DNA from: a virus
Reading direction: 5' to 3' (one strand)
DNA: 36,150 nucleotides
IMG/VR virus record: IMGVR_UViG_3300010933_000069
Span: 1 to 36,150 of that record
The translations under genes and the position numbers were made by a program. Below the pieces are notes generated by a model. That model searched no databases. It worked only from the letters and a program-made list of their open reading frames with translations, and had not been told where the DNA came from. Positions 21,415 through 28,299 of this stretch are shown here, in pieces (positions within the stretch are counted from its first letter, which is position 1; each line of letters starts with the position of its first letter).

Positions 21415-21668
21415 ATCCTATCCTCCATCGTTTCAATTGCGCAGTCGATTGCTTCTCGAATAGACGGTTTCCAATCTTCAACGTTAAGGTAGTACATCCA
21501 CTCACCGGCTAGCGCCTCATCTGTGACTAGCGGCTGGAATCCTCCAACTGGGAATGCCCACCTGCCAGCGTCATCGCTGAGAATCCCACCTCCAGATTGT
21601 TTTTCTAGCCAATCCAAGCGTTCTGTATCGGTAATGTGTGGCGGTTGCGGGAAGCGACGCTCTGTCAT
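21411..21668 (-). CDS. Conserved phage hypothetical protein (85 aa)
   Basis: Sequence ITDTERLDWLEKQSGGG, then SDDAGRWAFPVGGFQPL is a pattern I recall from many phage small proteins of unknown function; it often appears as TDxERLDWLE plus a GRWA strand. The C-terminal helix is PSIREAIDCAIETME. Start overlaps the previous stop as TAATG. Function unknown. Confidence 0.65.
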   Translation of the reverse strand: MTERRFPQPPHITDTERLDWLEKQSGGGILSDDAGRWAFPVGGFQPLVTDEALAGEWMYYLNVEDWKPSIREAIDCAIETMEDRI

Positions 21669-21814
21669 TAGTATTCCTCGATCAGTTCTATCGCATCAGT
21701 TAAGCAATCATGACACAGATTTACTGTGCCTCCACCATCGGCAACGAAATACACCACAACTACTTCTTTGCCTTCGCACTCATCGCATTCGTTAATAACG
21801 CTATTGATTTTCAT
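21668..21814 (-). CDS. 48-residue zinc-binding miniprotein
   Basis: ATG at 21814 overlaps the previous stop (ATGA) and TAA at 21668-21670 overlaps the next start. CDEC (9-12) and CHDC (35-38) flank a beta strand (EVVVVYFVADGGG), which is a rubredoxin-like or zinc-ribbon layout. Both-end coupling supports it. Function unknown. Confidence 0.65.
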   Translation of the reverse strand: MKINSVINECDECEGKEVVVVYFVADGGGTVNLCHDCLTDAIELIEEY

Positions 21815-22041
21815 ACCAGATCACCTTGATGATTGAAGTGTGGAGCGATCGGACCACCAGCCAACGTTATCCCACCCAAATCAACGCTAACAATCGGAAC
21901 GCCAACCAATCCAGCAGCTGATTTGTGTCTCAAGAATGATTCTATGTACTCGGAAATTACACTAGCAGAGGAAAAACTCTCAGCTTTAACAGTTACTCTC
22001 AGATCTATTTCGTATTTATCTAGATTTGTGTTTCTAGACAT
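21811..22041 (-). CDS. Hypothetical protein (76 aa)
   Basis: AAAGGGGTTACATAGA precedes the ATG at 22041. Beta-rich and helical (YEIDLRVTVKAESFSSASVI, VSVDLGGITLAGGP). The gene starts inside the 3' end of the SLOG-like gene by about 22 bases. No family recognised. Confidence 0.6.
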   Translation of the reverse strand: MSRNTNLDKYEIDLRVTVKAESFSSASVISEYIESFLRHKSAAGLVGVPIVSVDLGGITLAGGPIAPHFNHQGDLV

Positions 22042-22433
22042 TCTATGTAACCCCTTTCAAGAATGTGGAACGGTTTGCCTATCTTTTCAGCGTAACGCTT
22101 AGTTGACCATGTTCCAGACCTAAGATACTCTGGTTGATCTGGCCCAACGAATAGAAATTCAGCCTCATCGACTATATTTCTATTGCGTACAAGATATTCC
22201 TTAATTAGCCTAACCTCATCGCATACACATGGGCAATACTTTGACCTGTTCACAGGCGGATGTCCGACTGTAGCAATCCCAAGACCCCTTGCTATGTTGT
22301 TAGCTTGGAAATCTCCACCAATGCACATACCATGGTGTAGCCTAGTTACGCCATAATGTTTCAAGAGAAGTTTCAGGACATGGCATTGGCCATGAGACAT
22401 GCCACGGGATGAGCCCGTGAATCCTGCGATCAC
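22020..22433 (-). CDS. SLOG-like Rossmann-fold protein
   Basis: A 137-residue protein with GTG at 22433, chosen because AAAGGGGTTGTTG places the box at the usual distance; two TTG codons just upstream are alternatives. VIAGFTGSSRGMSHGQ at the N-terminus and LHHGMCIGGDFQANNIARGL are the signature of SLOG/DprA-like nucleotide-ligand proteins (the family often reads HHGDCVGAD). A VGHPPVN strand follows. Such domains bind nucleotide-derived signals and occur in anti-phage systems such as Thoeris; here a phage version might bind or modify such a signal, but this is inference. Confidence 0.65.
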   Translation of the reverse strand: MIAGFTGSSRGMSHGQCHVLKLLLKHYGVTRLHHGMCIGGDFQANNIARGLGIATVGHPPVNRSKYCPCVCDEVRLIKEYLVRNRNIVDEAEFLFVGPDQPEYLRSGTWSTKRYAEKIGKPFHILERGYIECLETQI

Positions 22434-22594
22434 CAACAACCCCTTTGTTCATTGCACGTTTTGTTTTGTTAAGTTACAAGTTTTTCCATCTTTTTCTATT
22501 CTTTATTTTCCGTATTGTACTTCTAGCAACGCGGATTTATTCCGTTATTAGTTGCAATTTTTGCTCCTGACGGGAAGTATACTCTACTTTTTTG

Positions 22595-22630
22595 TTGAGC
22601 GCTAGTCGCCGTGCTACGACTAGCTTTCAA
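22595..22630. promoter_or_regulatory. Operator-like inverted repeat
   Basis: TTGA-GC-GCTAGTCG on the left and CGACTAGC-TT-TCAA on the right around an eight-base spacer (CCGTGCTA): 8 bp perfect core with a second 4 bp symmetric flank. The symmetry suits a repressor dimer site and lies just upstream of the rightward -10 element, but no repressor gene is present in the window. Confidence 0.55.
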
Positions 22631-22650
22631 CTTCGCGATTCGCTATACTC

Positions 22651-22656
22651 TATAAT
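22651..22656 (+). promoter_or_regulatory. Candidate rightward -10 element
   Basis: TATAAT at 22651-22656, with TATACT seven bases before it. The -35 hexamer at the usual distance is poor (CAACTT), so recognition may depend on an activator or on the nearby inverted repeat. It would drive the primase operon through a 120-base leader. Confidence 0.45.
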
Positions 22657-22723
22657 CGACGAGTGCCACCAGCACTACGTTTGATGGCAACGGGCCGTTT
22701 GAAACCCCTTTCTGTCTGTTGTC

Positions 22724-22757
22724 GGTGTCCCCGTGTACCCTCGTACGCGGGGGCACC
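22724..22757 (+). promoter_or_regulatory. 15-bp leader hairpin before the primase gene
   Basis: GGTGTCCCCGTGTAC pairs with GTACGCGGGGGCACC over all 15 positions (two G-U) with a CCTC loop. Then CTTTCTGTCT and TTAAGGGGTTAAG directly precede the ATG at 22781. Same order as in the leftward array: hairpin, AAGGGGTTAAG box, start. So the box is used for both operons. Confidence 0.75.
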
Positions 22758-22780
22758 TTTCTGTCTCTTAAGGGGTTAAG

Positions 22781-25090
22781 ATGATCAATACTCAGGGGTT
22801 GGGGTATCACATACTCAAAGGGGCGGGGGTGTCCGTTGAGCATGATTTTCTAAATTATTTCGGTGGCAATCACGTTTTCTGTGCTATCGACGATAAGCGA
22901 ACCAATCAGGTTCCAACTCACTATCATGAAGGCTATGATCTCACCCGAGATCAGATCCTAACACAACTTCATAGCAAAAACACAGAAAATTACGGTGTAT
23001 TCTTCACTGTAAACGAAATTGATAGGCAGCTCGACCCTCAACGTCAGCGAACTACCCGTATGCTCAGTAAGATACGCGCTGTTTGGGCTGACGATGACAT
23101 AATACGCAAAGAGCCTAGAAGTGATTTCCCAATCCCGCCTAATATTGTCATCGAGACGAGTGAAGGTAGATACCACTACTACTGGCTGACAACTACAGAC
23201 GATATAAGTGAGTGGGGCGGTGTAATGAACCACATCGCTAACACTTATGACACAGACGGTAACGCCAAAGACCTAGTACGAGTTCTAAGAGTGCCAGGTT
23301 TTATGCACCATAAGCGCGAAGCCACCTTATCAAAAGCCTATTTAGGCAGCAATACTAAATATGGATGGGCGGAGATAACAAAAGCGTTCCCACCTGACCA
23401 AATAGCTAAGATCAGGAACATAACTAACGTTGCTGGCACTCATGGTAACGCACGTTTTGGATCATTCTCTGAAGCGCGGCTCTCAATTACAAGCGGATCG
23501 AATTTTCATGGAGCTATCATGTGGCTCCTTAACCATTGGGTCAACTGTGGGATTAAATCCTCGATTGAACTCAAGGAAATGATCAAAGACCTAATGAATA
23601 CGTCAGTTGTTCAAGACGAGCGTTGGGATGCTCGCATGAACGACGAGTATTTGACTAACAATATTAACGATGCTATCAATTTTGTCAAAGATAATCCATT
23701 AATTTCCGAAATAACAGTTCCAGAGATAGAAACTAATCATTCCCAACTTAACACTGGATACCCGCCTGGACTTATGGGCAAACTATGTGGAGAAATTTAT
23801 GAGATGGCACCGCATCCAAATGAAGAAGTTGCGCTTATGGCTGCTTTTGCACTCGTTGCAGGCATTACAGGTCGCACTTATAATGTTTTGGGTACTGGGC
23901 TCAACTTGTACGTCGCTCTTCTGGCGGATTCAGGGGTTGGTAAAGCGAATCTTAAGAATTCTATCAACACAGCACTAATGCTAAACTGTGCGTTAGAAGG
24001 TGGCATAGCTTTCAAAGGCCCATCCAGATTTACTGGGCCTAAAGCGTTATTTGACATGCTACTTTCTGGATTATCCCGTGTATGCGTGCTTGAAGAGTCA
24101 GGCCTAATGAGCGAATCAAGCGCCGGTGATCAAAAAGGTTTGATAAGAGTCATGCTCGACATATTTACCTCATCTGGCAAAGGCGAATTCGCGGGCGGGG
24201 AAAATTATTCAAAGGTTGAGCAGAACATCCCCGTCATTCCGAGCCCGGCGCTTACGATCGCCCACGTCTCGACGCCCCTATCTTATCTACGCGCCTTAAA
24301 AGCCAAAGACGCTACCGTTTCCGGGGACATAGCGCGTATCTGGATGATGCGCTCGATGCGCGATAAGCAGCCTCTGAATATAGATCGTAGAGACAACTTC
24401 AGCCCAGATGTTATCCTACGCATAAAAGAGTTAGTTAAGAAGTGTATACCTCAGCAGAATCCTAAGGGCCATGAAGTCATTGATATTGATACATCCTACA
24501 TAAATATACAGCGTGATTCTGATAAATGGACCAATTTAGAAAACCAGTACAAGAGAACTGACGACCATCTACGTAGAACACTAACTTCAAGAGCGTTCAT
24601 GAAAATTTTGAAGATAAGTGCTCTAAGTTCTATTTTTAATAACAGATTTGAGATCGGTATAGGTGAATATAAATGGGCTGAGGATGCAATTAACGGTGAG
24701 ATAGCTACTATTGAAGATGCTATATCGTATGGAGCGTCAGACGATATGCTAGTTGTAGTTAAGAGCATTGTAATACCAGTTATTTCAAAAATACTTAATG
24801 AAAAATATAAAGACTCAAGTAAAACACCTCCAAAAGCATTAAGAGTAAGGGGTATGTTTACTTCAAATAATTTTAATCAATGCTTAAGAAACAATGAAGT
24901 GTTGAAACGTATGAACGATGACCCAGAACGACCTAACCCAAGATCTGGCATTGAAAAGATACTCAACTATATGGTACGTAGCGGATTTCTATTCATTGTT
25001 CCATCGGAAAAGCTTGCGTTACTCGGCACCAAATCTAGAGTAGGGTATAAAATCACTGACGATTTAGTAACTATTATGATGGGAGATTGA
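22781..25090 (+). CDS. Primase/helicase-like replication protein (RepB-type primase plus DUF3987-like)
   Basis: A 769-residue protein. The N-terminal part (about 1-230; HVFCAIDDKR, IRAVWADDD, NIVIETSEGRYHYYWL, LVRVLRVPGFMHHK) has the RepB-like/bifunctional DNA primase pattern. A linker follows, then a DUF3987-like ATPase-type domain (about 330-620) with a Walker A-like DSGVGKA (about 383-390), where the usual Ser/Thr after GK is Ala. A motif B-like VCVLEESG lies near 430. The C-terminal 130 residues may be a winged helix. It would prime and perhaps unwind DNA at the phage fork; with no other primase seen here, it is the main initiator candidate. Start after AAGGGGTTAAG. Confidence 0.82.
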   Translation: MINTQGLGYHILKGAGVSVEHDFLNYFGGNHVFCAIDDKRTNQVPTHYHEGYDLTRDQILTQLHSKNTENYGVFFTVNEIDRQLDPQRQRTTRMLSKIRAVWADDDIIRKEPRSDFPIPPNIVIETSEGRYHYYWLTTTDDISEWGGVMNHIANTYDTDGNAKDLVRVLRVPGFMHHKREATLSKAYLGSNTKYGWAEITKAFPPDQIAKIRNITNVAGTHGNARFGSFSEARLSITSGSNFHGAIMWLLNHWVNCGIKSSIELKEMIKDLMNTSVVQDERWDARMNDEYLTNNINDAINFVKDNPLISEITVPEIETNHSQLNTGYPPGLMGKLCGEIYEMAPHPNEEVALMAAFALVAGITGRTYNVLGTGLNLYVALLADSGVGKANLKNSINTALMLNCALEGGIAFKGPSRFTGPKALFDMLLSGLSRVCVLEESGLMSESSAGDQKGLIRVMLDIFTSSGKGEFAGGENYSKVEQNIPVIPSPALTIAHVSTPLSYLRALKAKDATVSGDIARIWMMRSMRDKQPLNIDRRDNFSPDVILRIKELVKKCIPQQNPKGHEVIDIDTSYINIQRDSDKWTNLENQYKRTDDHLRRTLTSRAFMKILKISALSSIFNNRFEIGIGEYKWAEDAINGEIATIEDAISYGASDDMLVVVKSIVIPVISKILNEKYKDSSKTPPKALRVRGMFTSNNFNQCLRNNEVLKRMNDDPERPNPRSGIEKILNYMVRSGFLFIVPSEKLALLGTKSRVGYKITDDLVTIMMGD

Positions 25091-25091
25091 A

Positions 25092-25385
25092 ATGAGTCAT
25101 CTCGAACTAGTTTCAGAAATACGCAAGAAACATACGCGAGTTTTTGGAGAGCAGCATTGCGCTTGCGGTGATCGTGCACCATGTAGCGTTCATAAAGTTT
25201 GTGACGATTTTCTAGCTACACACAAACGCGCTGATGAACTTGAAGTTAAAACCAATGAGCTGCATGATAAATTAAATGCTGCACGCACAGAGCGTGACGA
25301 ATATCAGCGGCAGCTGGGGGATGAGATCGCACGATGTCACGACCTACGCGAAAAAATTGCTAAGCTTGAGCGCAAGGAGAACTAA
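25092..25385 (+). CDS. Small Cys-rich coiled-coil protein
   Basis: A 97-residue protein with CACGDRAPCSVHKVC (about 23-37), a possible zinc site, followed by a heptad-rich coiled coil (ADELEVKTNELHDKLNAART, LREKIAKLERKEN). Starts one base after the primase stop, so translation is coupled. The same Cys pattern appears again in the 169-residue protein at 27576, suggesting a duplicated family. Function unknown. Confidence 0.65.
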   Translation: MSHLELVSEIRKKHTRVFGEQHCACGDRAPCSVHKVCDDFLATHKRADELEVKTNELHDKLNAARTERDEYQRQLGDEIARCHDLREKIAKLERKEN

Positions 25386-25386
25386 C

Positions 25387-25527
25387 ATGGATACCGAGTA
25401 TGAAGACTGTGAATACTGTGGTGGTGATGGTAGCTGCCCGGATTGTGAAGCTGGAATAGATGATGGGTGTATAGGATGTGGCGGTACAGGCGAGTGTCCC
25501 GAATGTGGAGGCACAGGGTATGAGTGA
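25387..25527 (+). CDS. DnaJ-type zinc-finger miniprotein
   Basis: A 46-residue protein with four CxxCxGxG-type repeats: CEYCGGDG, CPDCEAG, CIGCGGTG and CPECGGTG. This is the zinc domain of DnaJ without a J domain or client-binding part, so it may bind proteins or imitate a chaperone module. GGAGAACTAAC precedes the ATG. Overlaps the next gene at its 3' end. Confidence 0.7.
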   Translation: MDTEYEDCEYCGGDGSCPDCEAGIDDGCIGCGGTGECPECGGTGYE

Positions 25528-25864
25528 GACTGAGCGCCTTCATAAACTTTGCTGTAACGAAATACATGCGCATACTGATCCTGAATGCTGCACTCTAGAT
25601 TGCTGGTGTATAGTTGAAAGTGTAGCTGAGATCCTACGTAAAAATGAGGAGCGAATAGCTAATATTCACTGCTCCAACTGTAGATTTTTCATTTCAACAG
25701 GCAAGCAAACGCTCAAGCTTATCAGGAATGGCAAGGCAATTAATACAGATACCACTATTGGTCAATGTAGACGGCATGCTCCAGCCATGAGAAGCTGGCC
25801 TGTCATTCAAGGTAATGATTGGTGTGGAGATTTTAAACGTAACCGAGGTTTGGAGGTATCATGA
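25520..25864 (+). CDS. Zinc-binding hypothetical protein (114 aa)
   Basis: ATG at 25520 lies in the tail of the preceding gene, and a longer frame to 25478 would overlap further. Contains CNEIHAHTDPECCTLDCWC and then the recurring phage motif CSNCRFF ... CRRHAP ... DWCGDF, which I recall from small phage proteins as a zinc site. GGAGGCACAGGGT precedes the start. Function unknown. Confidence 0.65.
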   Translation: MSETERLHKLCCNEIHAHTDPECCTLDCWCIVESVAEILRKNEERIANIHCSNCRFFISTGKQTLKLIRNGKAINTDTTIGQCRRHAPAMRSWPVIQGNDWCGDFKRNRGLEVS

Positions 25865-26136
25865 GCCATACAGACTATTCAACAGCAGATATTATCAGTT
25901 CGCTCAGGAATAAGTTCACGTATCACGCACCGAATGAAGATCAAAAAGTGCGATACGGCGAATTGAGAGGCAAATTTCTTGATCTAGCGCTATTGATCGT
26001 GGATATGACTCCAGTTTGCGCAGATCAAACTGTGGCTCTCAGGAAACTTCACGAAACTTCGATGGCAGTCAACGCAACTATCGCGTGTAACGAGGATAAT
26101 CATGAAATTCAAAGCAATAATCGAAGTAGTATATAA
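25861..26136 (+). CDS. Probable Acb2/Tad1-type cyclic-nucleotide sponge (anti-CBASS/anti-Thoeris)
   Basis: A 91-residue helical protein with the pattern FTYHAPNEDQKVRYGELRGK, then MTPVCADQTVALRKLHETSM and NATIA. From memory this matches the family of phage proteins whose members read FxYHxPxxxQxxRYxxIR ... PxSREKSLALTxLEEAxMWANAAIA, grouped with the Acb2/Tad1 hairpin domain. Acb2 proteins bind cyclic di- and trinucleotides and block CBASS and sometimes Thoeris. The sequence is more divergent than typical members, so the biochemical activity is inferred. It starts as ATGA overlap with the previous gene, within a cluster of small early genes. Confidence 0.6.
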   Translation: MSHTDYSTADIISSLRNKFTYHAPNEDQKVRYGELRGKFLDLALLIVDMTPVCADQTVALRKLHETSMAVNATIACNEDNHEIQSNNRSSI

Positions 26137-26377
26137 CGTTCACCCAAATCATTACGGGGATGATCGATCAGTAGAAGAAATGCTACAAATTGACCAGGAA
26201 AATTTTGAATCTGATCCACACGCGCTAATTAATATGTGGACTGAAGAGAATCCGCTTGAAATATCTGTAGTTAAACATGAATCATCGCAACTACAGTCAA
26301 TAAATACTGGTGGGAAGTCATTACACGACTTGCCCAAGCTATTCGATGGTGGAAAAATCAGAGGCACGATGTCATGA
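26102..26377 (+). CDS. Hypothetical protein (91 aa)
   Basis: Starts 35 bases before the Acb2-like gene ends, with GAGGATAATC ahead of ATG. Alpha/beta (FKAIIEVVYNVHPNHYGDDR, EEMLQIDQENFES) with an acidic middle; ends with a Gly-rich stretch. No recognised family. The long overlap suggests a small accessory gene grafted onto its neighbour. Confidence 0.6.
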   Translation: MKFKAIIEVVYNVHPNHYGDDRSVEEMLQIDQENFESDPHALINMWTEENPLEISVVKHESSQLQSINTGGKSLHDLPKLFDGGKIRGTMS

Positions 26378-26487
26378 GAAGAAATGAAATACCATTCCGC
26401 CATTTTAAAGCGCTATGGAAAGCTGACATGCTATCTCAATTTACTTGGGAGAATTTTCCAAATACTTATAAGCTGAAAGAAAAATGA
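26374..26487 (+). CDS. 37-residue basic miniprotein
   Basis: ATG at 26374 overlaps the previous stop (ATGA) and its TGA overlaps the next ATG. The sequence MRRNEIPFRHFKALWKADML, then SQFTWENFPNTYKLKEK is basic and aromatic-rich. Coupling at both ends makes a real gene likely. Function unknown. Confidence 0.6.
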   Translation: MRRNEIPFRHFKALWKADMLSQFTWENFPNTYKLKEK

Positions 26488-26714
26488 AAGACAAATTTTG
26501 TAAAGACCCTGTGTGTTGTAAGCCTGCGAAGAAGCATATCGCAATAACAATTAAGGGTATTAACTCAGGTACGATACGTGTTTTACGTTTCTGCTGTAGA
26601 GATCATATGCTTACGTTCAAGGAAAAAATAATTGAGCACAACAGGAGGATTGATCTTGATAGAAGTCGCGAACGTGAGGCAGCTAAAATTGCAGAATCCA
26701 AACTGGGCGAGTGA
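26484..26714 (+). CDS. Small Cys-rich protein (76 aa)
   Basis: CKDPVCCKPAKKH and FCCRDHML give possible zinc ligands; the C-terminal half is a charged helix (IEHNRRIDLDRSREREAAKI). Overlaps the DUF4326 gene at its 3' end. No family recognised. Confidence 0.6.
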   Translation: MKDKFCKDPVCCKPAKKHIAITIKGINSGTIRVLRFCCRDHMLTFKEKIIEHNRRIDLDRSREREAAKIAESKLGE

Positions 26715-26994
26715 TGATGCGTATGTATATATAGGAAGGGGATCACCGTATGGCAACCCATTTAAAATCGGTCCAGACGGTAGCAGAAACCGTGTCATTG
26801 ATAAGTATGCTGAGTATGCCGTCAACATTCCTCATATTTGCAGAGCTATTGAGACTATGCGGTTCGCTGATAAAATCCTTGTTTGTTATTGTGCTCCTAG
26901 CCATTGTCATGGGGACTTTCTTAAGATGTGGCAAGAGGCTTATATCGACAAAATAGCAGAAGCAATGAGAGATAGTATGGAGTTAAAGAGATGA
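26656..26994 (+). CDS. DUF4326 protein
   Basis: TTG at 26656 is preferred because AGGAGG lies seven bases upstream; TTG at 26632 and 26650 are alternatives. The 112-residue product contains VYIGRGSPYGNPFKIGPDGS and LVCYCAPSHCHGDFL, which are the two conserved blocks of DUF4326. The family is widespread in phages and bacteria and has no assigned function that I can name with certainty. Conserved Tyr-x-Gly-Arg and Cys-x-Pro-x-x-Cys-His suggest a metal or nucleotide site. Confidence 0.8.
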   Translation: MIEVANVRQLKLQNPNWASDDAYVYIGRGSPYGNPFKIGPDGSRNRVIDKYAEYAVNIPHICRAIETMRFADKILVCYCAPSHCHGDFLKMWQEAYIDKIAEAMRDSMELKR

Positions 26995-27134
26995 TGCATA
27001 GCCGACGTGAATTTCTAGAGTTGCTGCTTAAGACTGGAGCTATAGCATACATTCCTAAGGTATTCTACTCATTTGCGCCAGCTCCAACTGGCGGTTATAT
27101 TTTGCCTGTTAATATATTGCCTGTTGGATTATAA
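26991..27134 (+). CDS. Tat-signal-like miniprotein
   Basis: A 47-residue frame starting ATGATG at 26991, in the end of the DUF4326 gene, to TAA at 27134. The N-terminus HSRREFLELLLKTGAIAY fits a twin-arginine signal (SRRxFL then hydrophobic). Only about 25 residues follow (SFAPAPTGGYILPVNILPVG). It is either a tiny exported peptide or a truncated exported protein. Unusual for a phage early gene. Confidence 0.5.
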   Translation: MMHSRREFLELLLKTGAIAYIPKVFYSFAPAPTGGYILPVNILPVGL

Positions 27135-27216
27135 TTCAAAGTTTCTGAATTCATGTTGGCCGACGCACCATTCGATATTCATAAAATATACGCACACAAA
27201 CTTGGAGGATCACTCA

Positions 27217-27567
27217 GTGTCACACGCATCTGAACTCGCAACACGTCTGTGTTACATAGCAAATACGAATTTTGGGAATAAGGATCAAGAATGTAATGAT
27301 CTTGTAGCCGCTTCCAAGGAACTACTGCTATTGAATGAGTCCAAGGGTGGAAAGTGGTGTAAGAATCATGATCACTGGATCTCCGTTAATGCAGTAGAGT
27401 GTAACATGTGCCTTATTCATAAGAAACTAAAAAATATTAATCCAATAAATCATACTTGCCGTACCTGCGGCGCGGTTAAGAATACCTATTGTATAGATAC
27501 TCGTGCTGTAAAACTTCATATGCCATTCCACAGTGAACGTTGGATAAGTGCTATTCGCACAGTATAG
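27217..27567 (+). CDS. Zinc-finger hypothetical protein (116 aa), GTG start
   Basis: GTG at 27217 is chosen because GGAGGATC lies upstream and the preceding open frame reads as low-quality sequence. Pairs KWCKNHDHW ... CNMC and CRTCGAVKNTYC give two potential zinc sites. An N-terminal helix precedes them. No family recognised. The gap before it (27135-27216) holds nothing I can name. Confidence 0.6.
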   Translation: MSHASELATRLCYIANTNFGNKDQECNDLVAASKELLLLNESKGGKWCKNHDHWISVNAVECNMCLIHKKLKNINPINHTCRTCGAVKNTYCIDTRAVKLHMPFHSERWISAIRTV

Positions 27568-27575
27568 GAGAAGTG

Positions 27576-28085
27576 ATGGACATCGAGAAAGTATTGGCAG
27601 ATATTAAAACGCGACATAATAATTATGGAACACAACACGGCTTGTACTGTAATATTTGTGGAGATGTTGAAATGACTTGCGGCCCGCTTAGACTTGCACA
27701 ATCATATGAGAAACTGCGATCGGATAAGCTAAGAGATAGTGAAGATGCAGAGCGTTTGCGTACAGATCTCGCAGCTCAGAATCATGTTCTATCAGTTACT
27801 CAAGCCCATCGAGATGAACTAATCGAAGATATTGAAGCGTTCGATGAGGATGTAGAGCGCCTACTATTCGTATGGCAATTTATGAGAGATAGTCTTGATA
27901 CTCCAGATATTATCTGTGAACTCTTGATACCGATGTTTGGTGATCCGCCTACTGCCTGCAACTGCAAAGAAGCGATTTGTCCGCATGCGCGTCATTTTCC
28001 TATGAGTATTGAAGATGTACGCTATGCGATTAACGTATTTCTAACCAAAATGAAAGGTGAACAAGAGGAAATAGATCATGAATGA
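27576..28085 (+). CDS. Cys-rich coiled-coil protein (169 aa)
   Basis: ATG at 27576 follows AGGAGAAGTG. The N-terminal MDIEKVLADIKTRHNNYGTQ and YCNICGDVEMTCGP are followed by a long coiled coil (about 50-110) and a C-terminal CNCKEAICPHARHF block. The plan (Cys-rich head plus coiled coil, IRKKHTRVFGEQH-like start) is like the 97-residue protein at 25092, so they may be paralogues. No known function. Confidence 0.65.
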   Translation: MDIEKVLADIKTRHNNYGTQHGLYCNICGDVEMTCGPLRLAQSYEKLRSDKLRDSEDAERLRTDLAAQNHVLSVTQAHRDELIEDIEAFDEDVERLLFVWQFMRDSLDTPDIICELLIPMFGDPPTACNCKEAICPHARHFPMSIEDVRYAINVFLTKMKGEQEEIDHE

Positions 28086-28299
28086 GAAAATTCAGATCGC
28101 GGTTAACAATAAAGCGTTAATAAGCGCTCAGATCAAGAAGCTGAAATCTGAAATTGAAGTATTGGAGATGCAAAAATCCGCTCAAGTCGTGCGGATCATA
28201 AAAGTCATTAGACAAGAAATAGGCAGCGACGCGCAAATCATGTTCTCGTTTTTCGATACTATAATGGTTGATGGTTTTCTATACGAGCCGCCGCGATGA
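28078..28299 (+). CDS. Small coiled-coil protein (73 aa)
   Basis: Overlaps the previous gene end and starts ATGAATGAGA. Residues 10-45 are strongly heptad-like (ISAQIKKLKSEIEVLEMQKS), then a short beta part ending in EPPR. The stop (TGA) overlaps the next ATG. Function unknown. Confidence 0.6.
   Translation: MNEKIQIAVNNKALISAQIKKLKSEIEVLEMQKSAQVVRIIKVIRQEIGSDAQIMFSFFDTIMVDGFLYEPPR

Larger units (their letters stand above)
22440..22780. promoter_or_regulatory. Divergent control region between leftward and rightward operons
   Basis: 340 bases separating the divergent SLOG-like and primase genes. The left half is A/T-rich with runs of A and T, typical of early promoters or an origin-like unwinding region. 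Includes the inverted repeat 22595-22630, a -10-like TATAAT at 22651-22656, a repeated TATACTCTA (22578-22586 and 22644-22652), a repeated CTTTCTGTCT (22709-22718 and 22757-22766) and a 15-bp leader hairpin. It is the best candidate for early promoters and perhaps an origin. Confidence 0.65.

Noticed and set aside
22643-22843. Leftward 66-residue frame in the control region, with a box-like AAAGGGGTTTC
   Set aside because: It lies antisense to the leader hairpin and the primase start, and the box is not followed by a suitable start codon.
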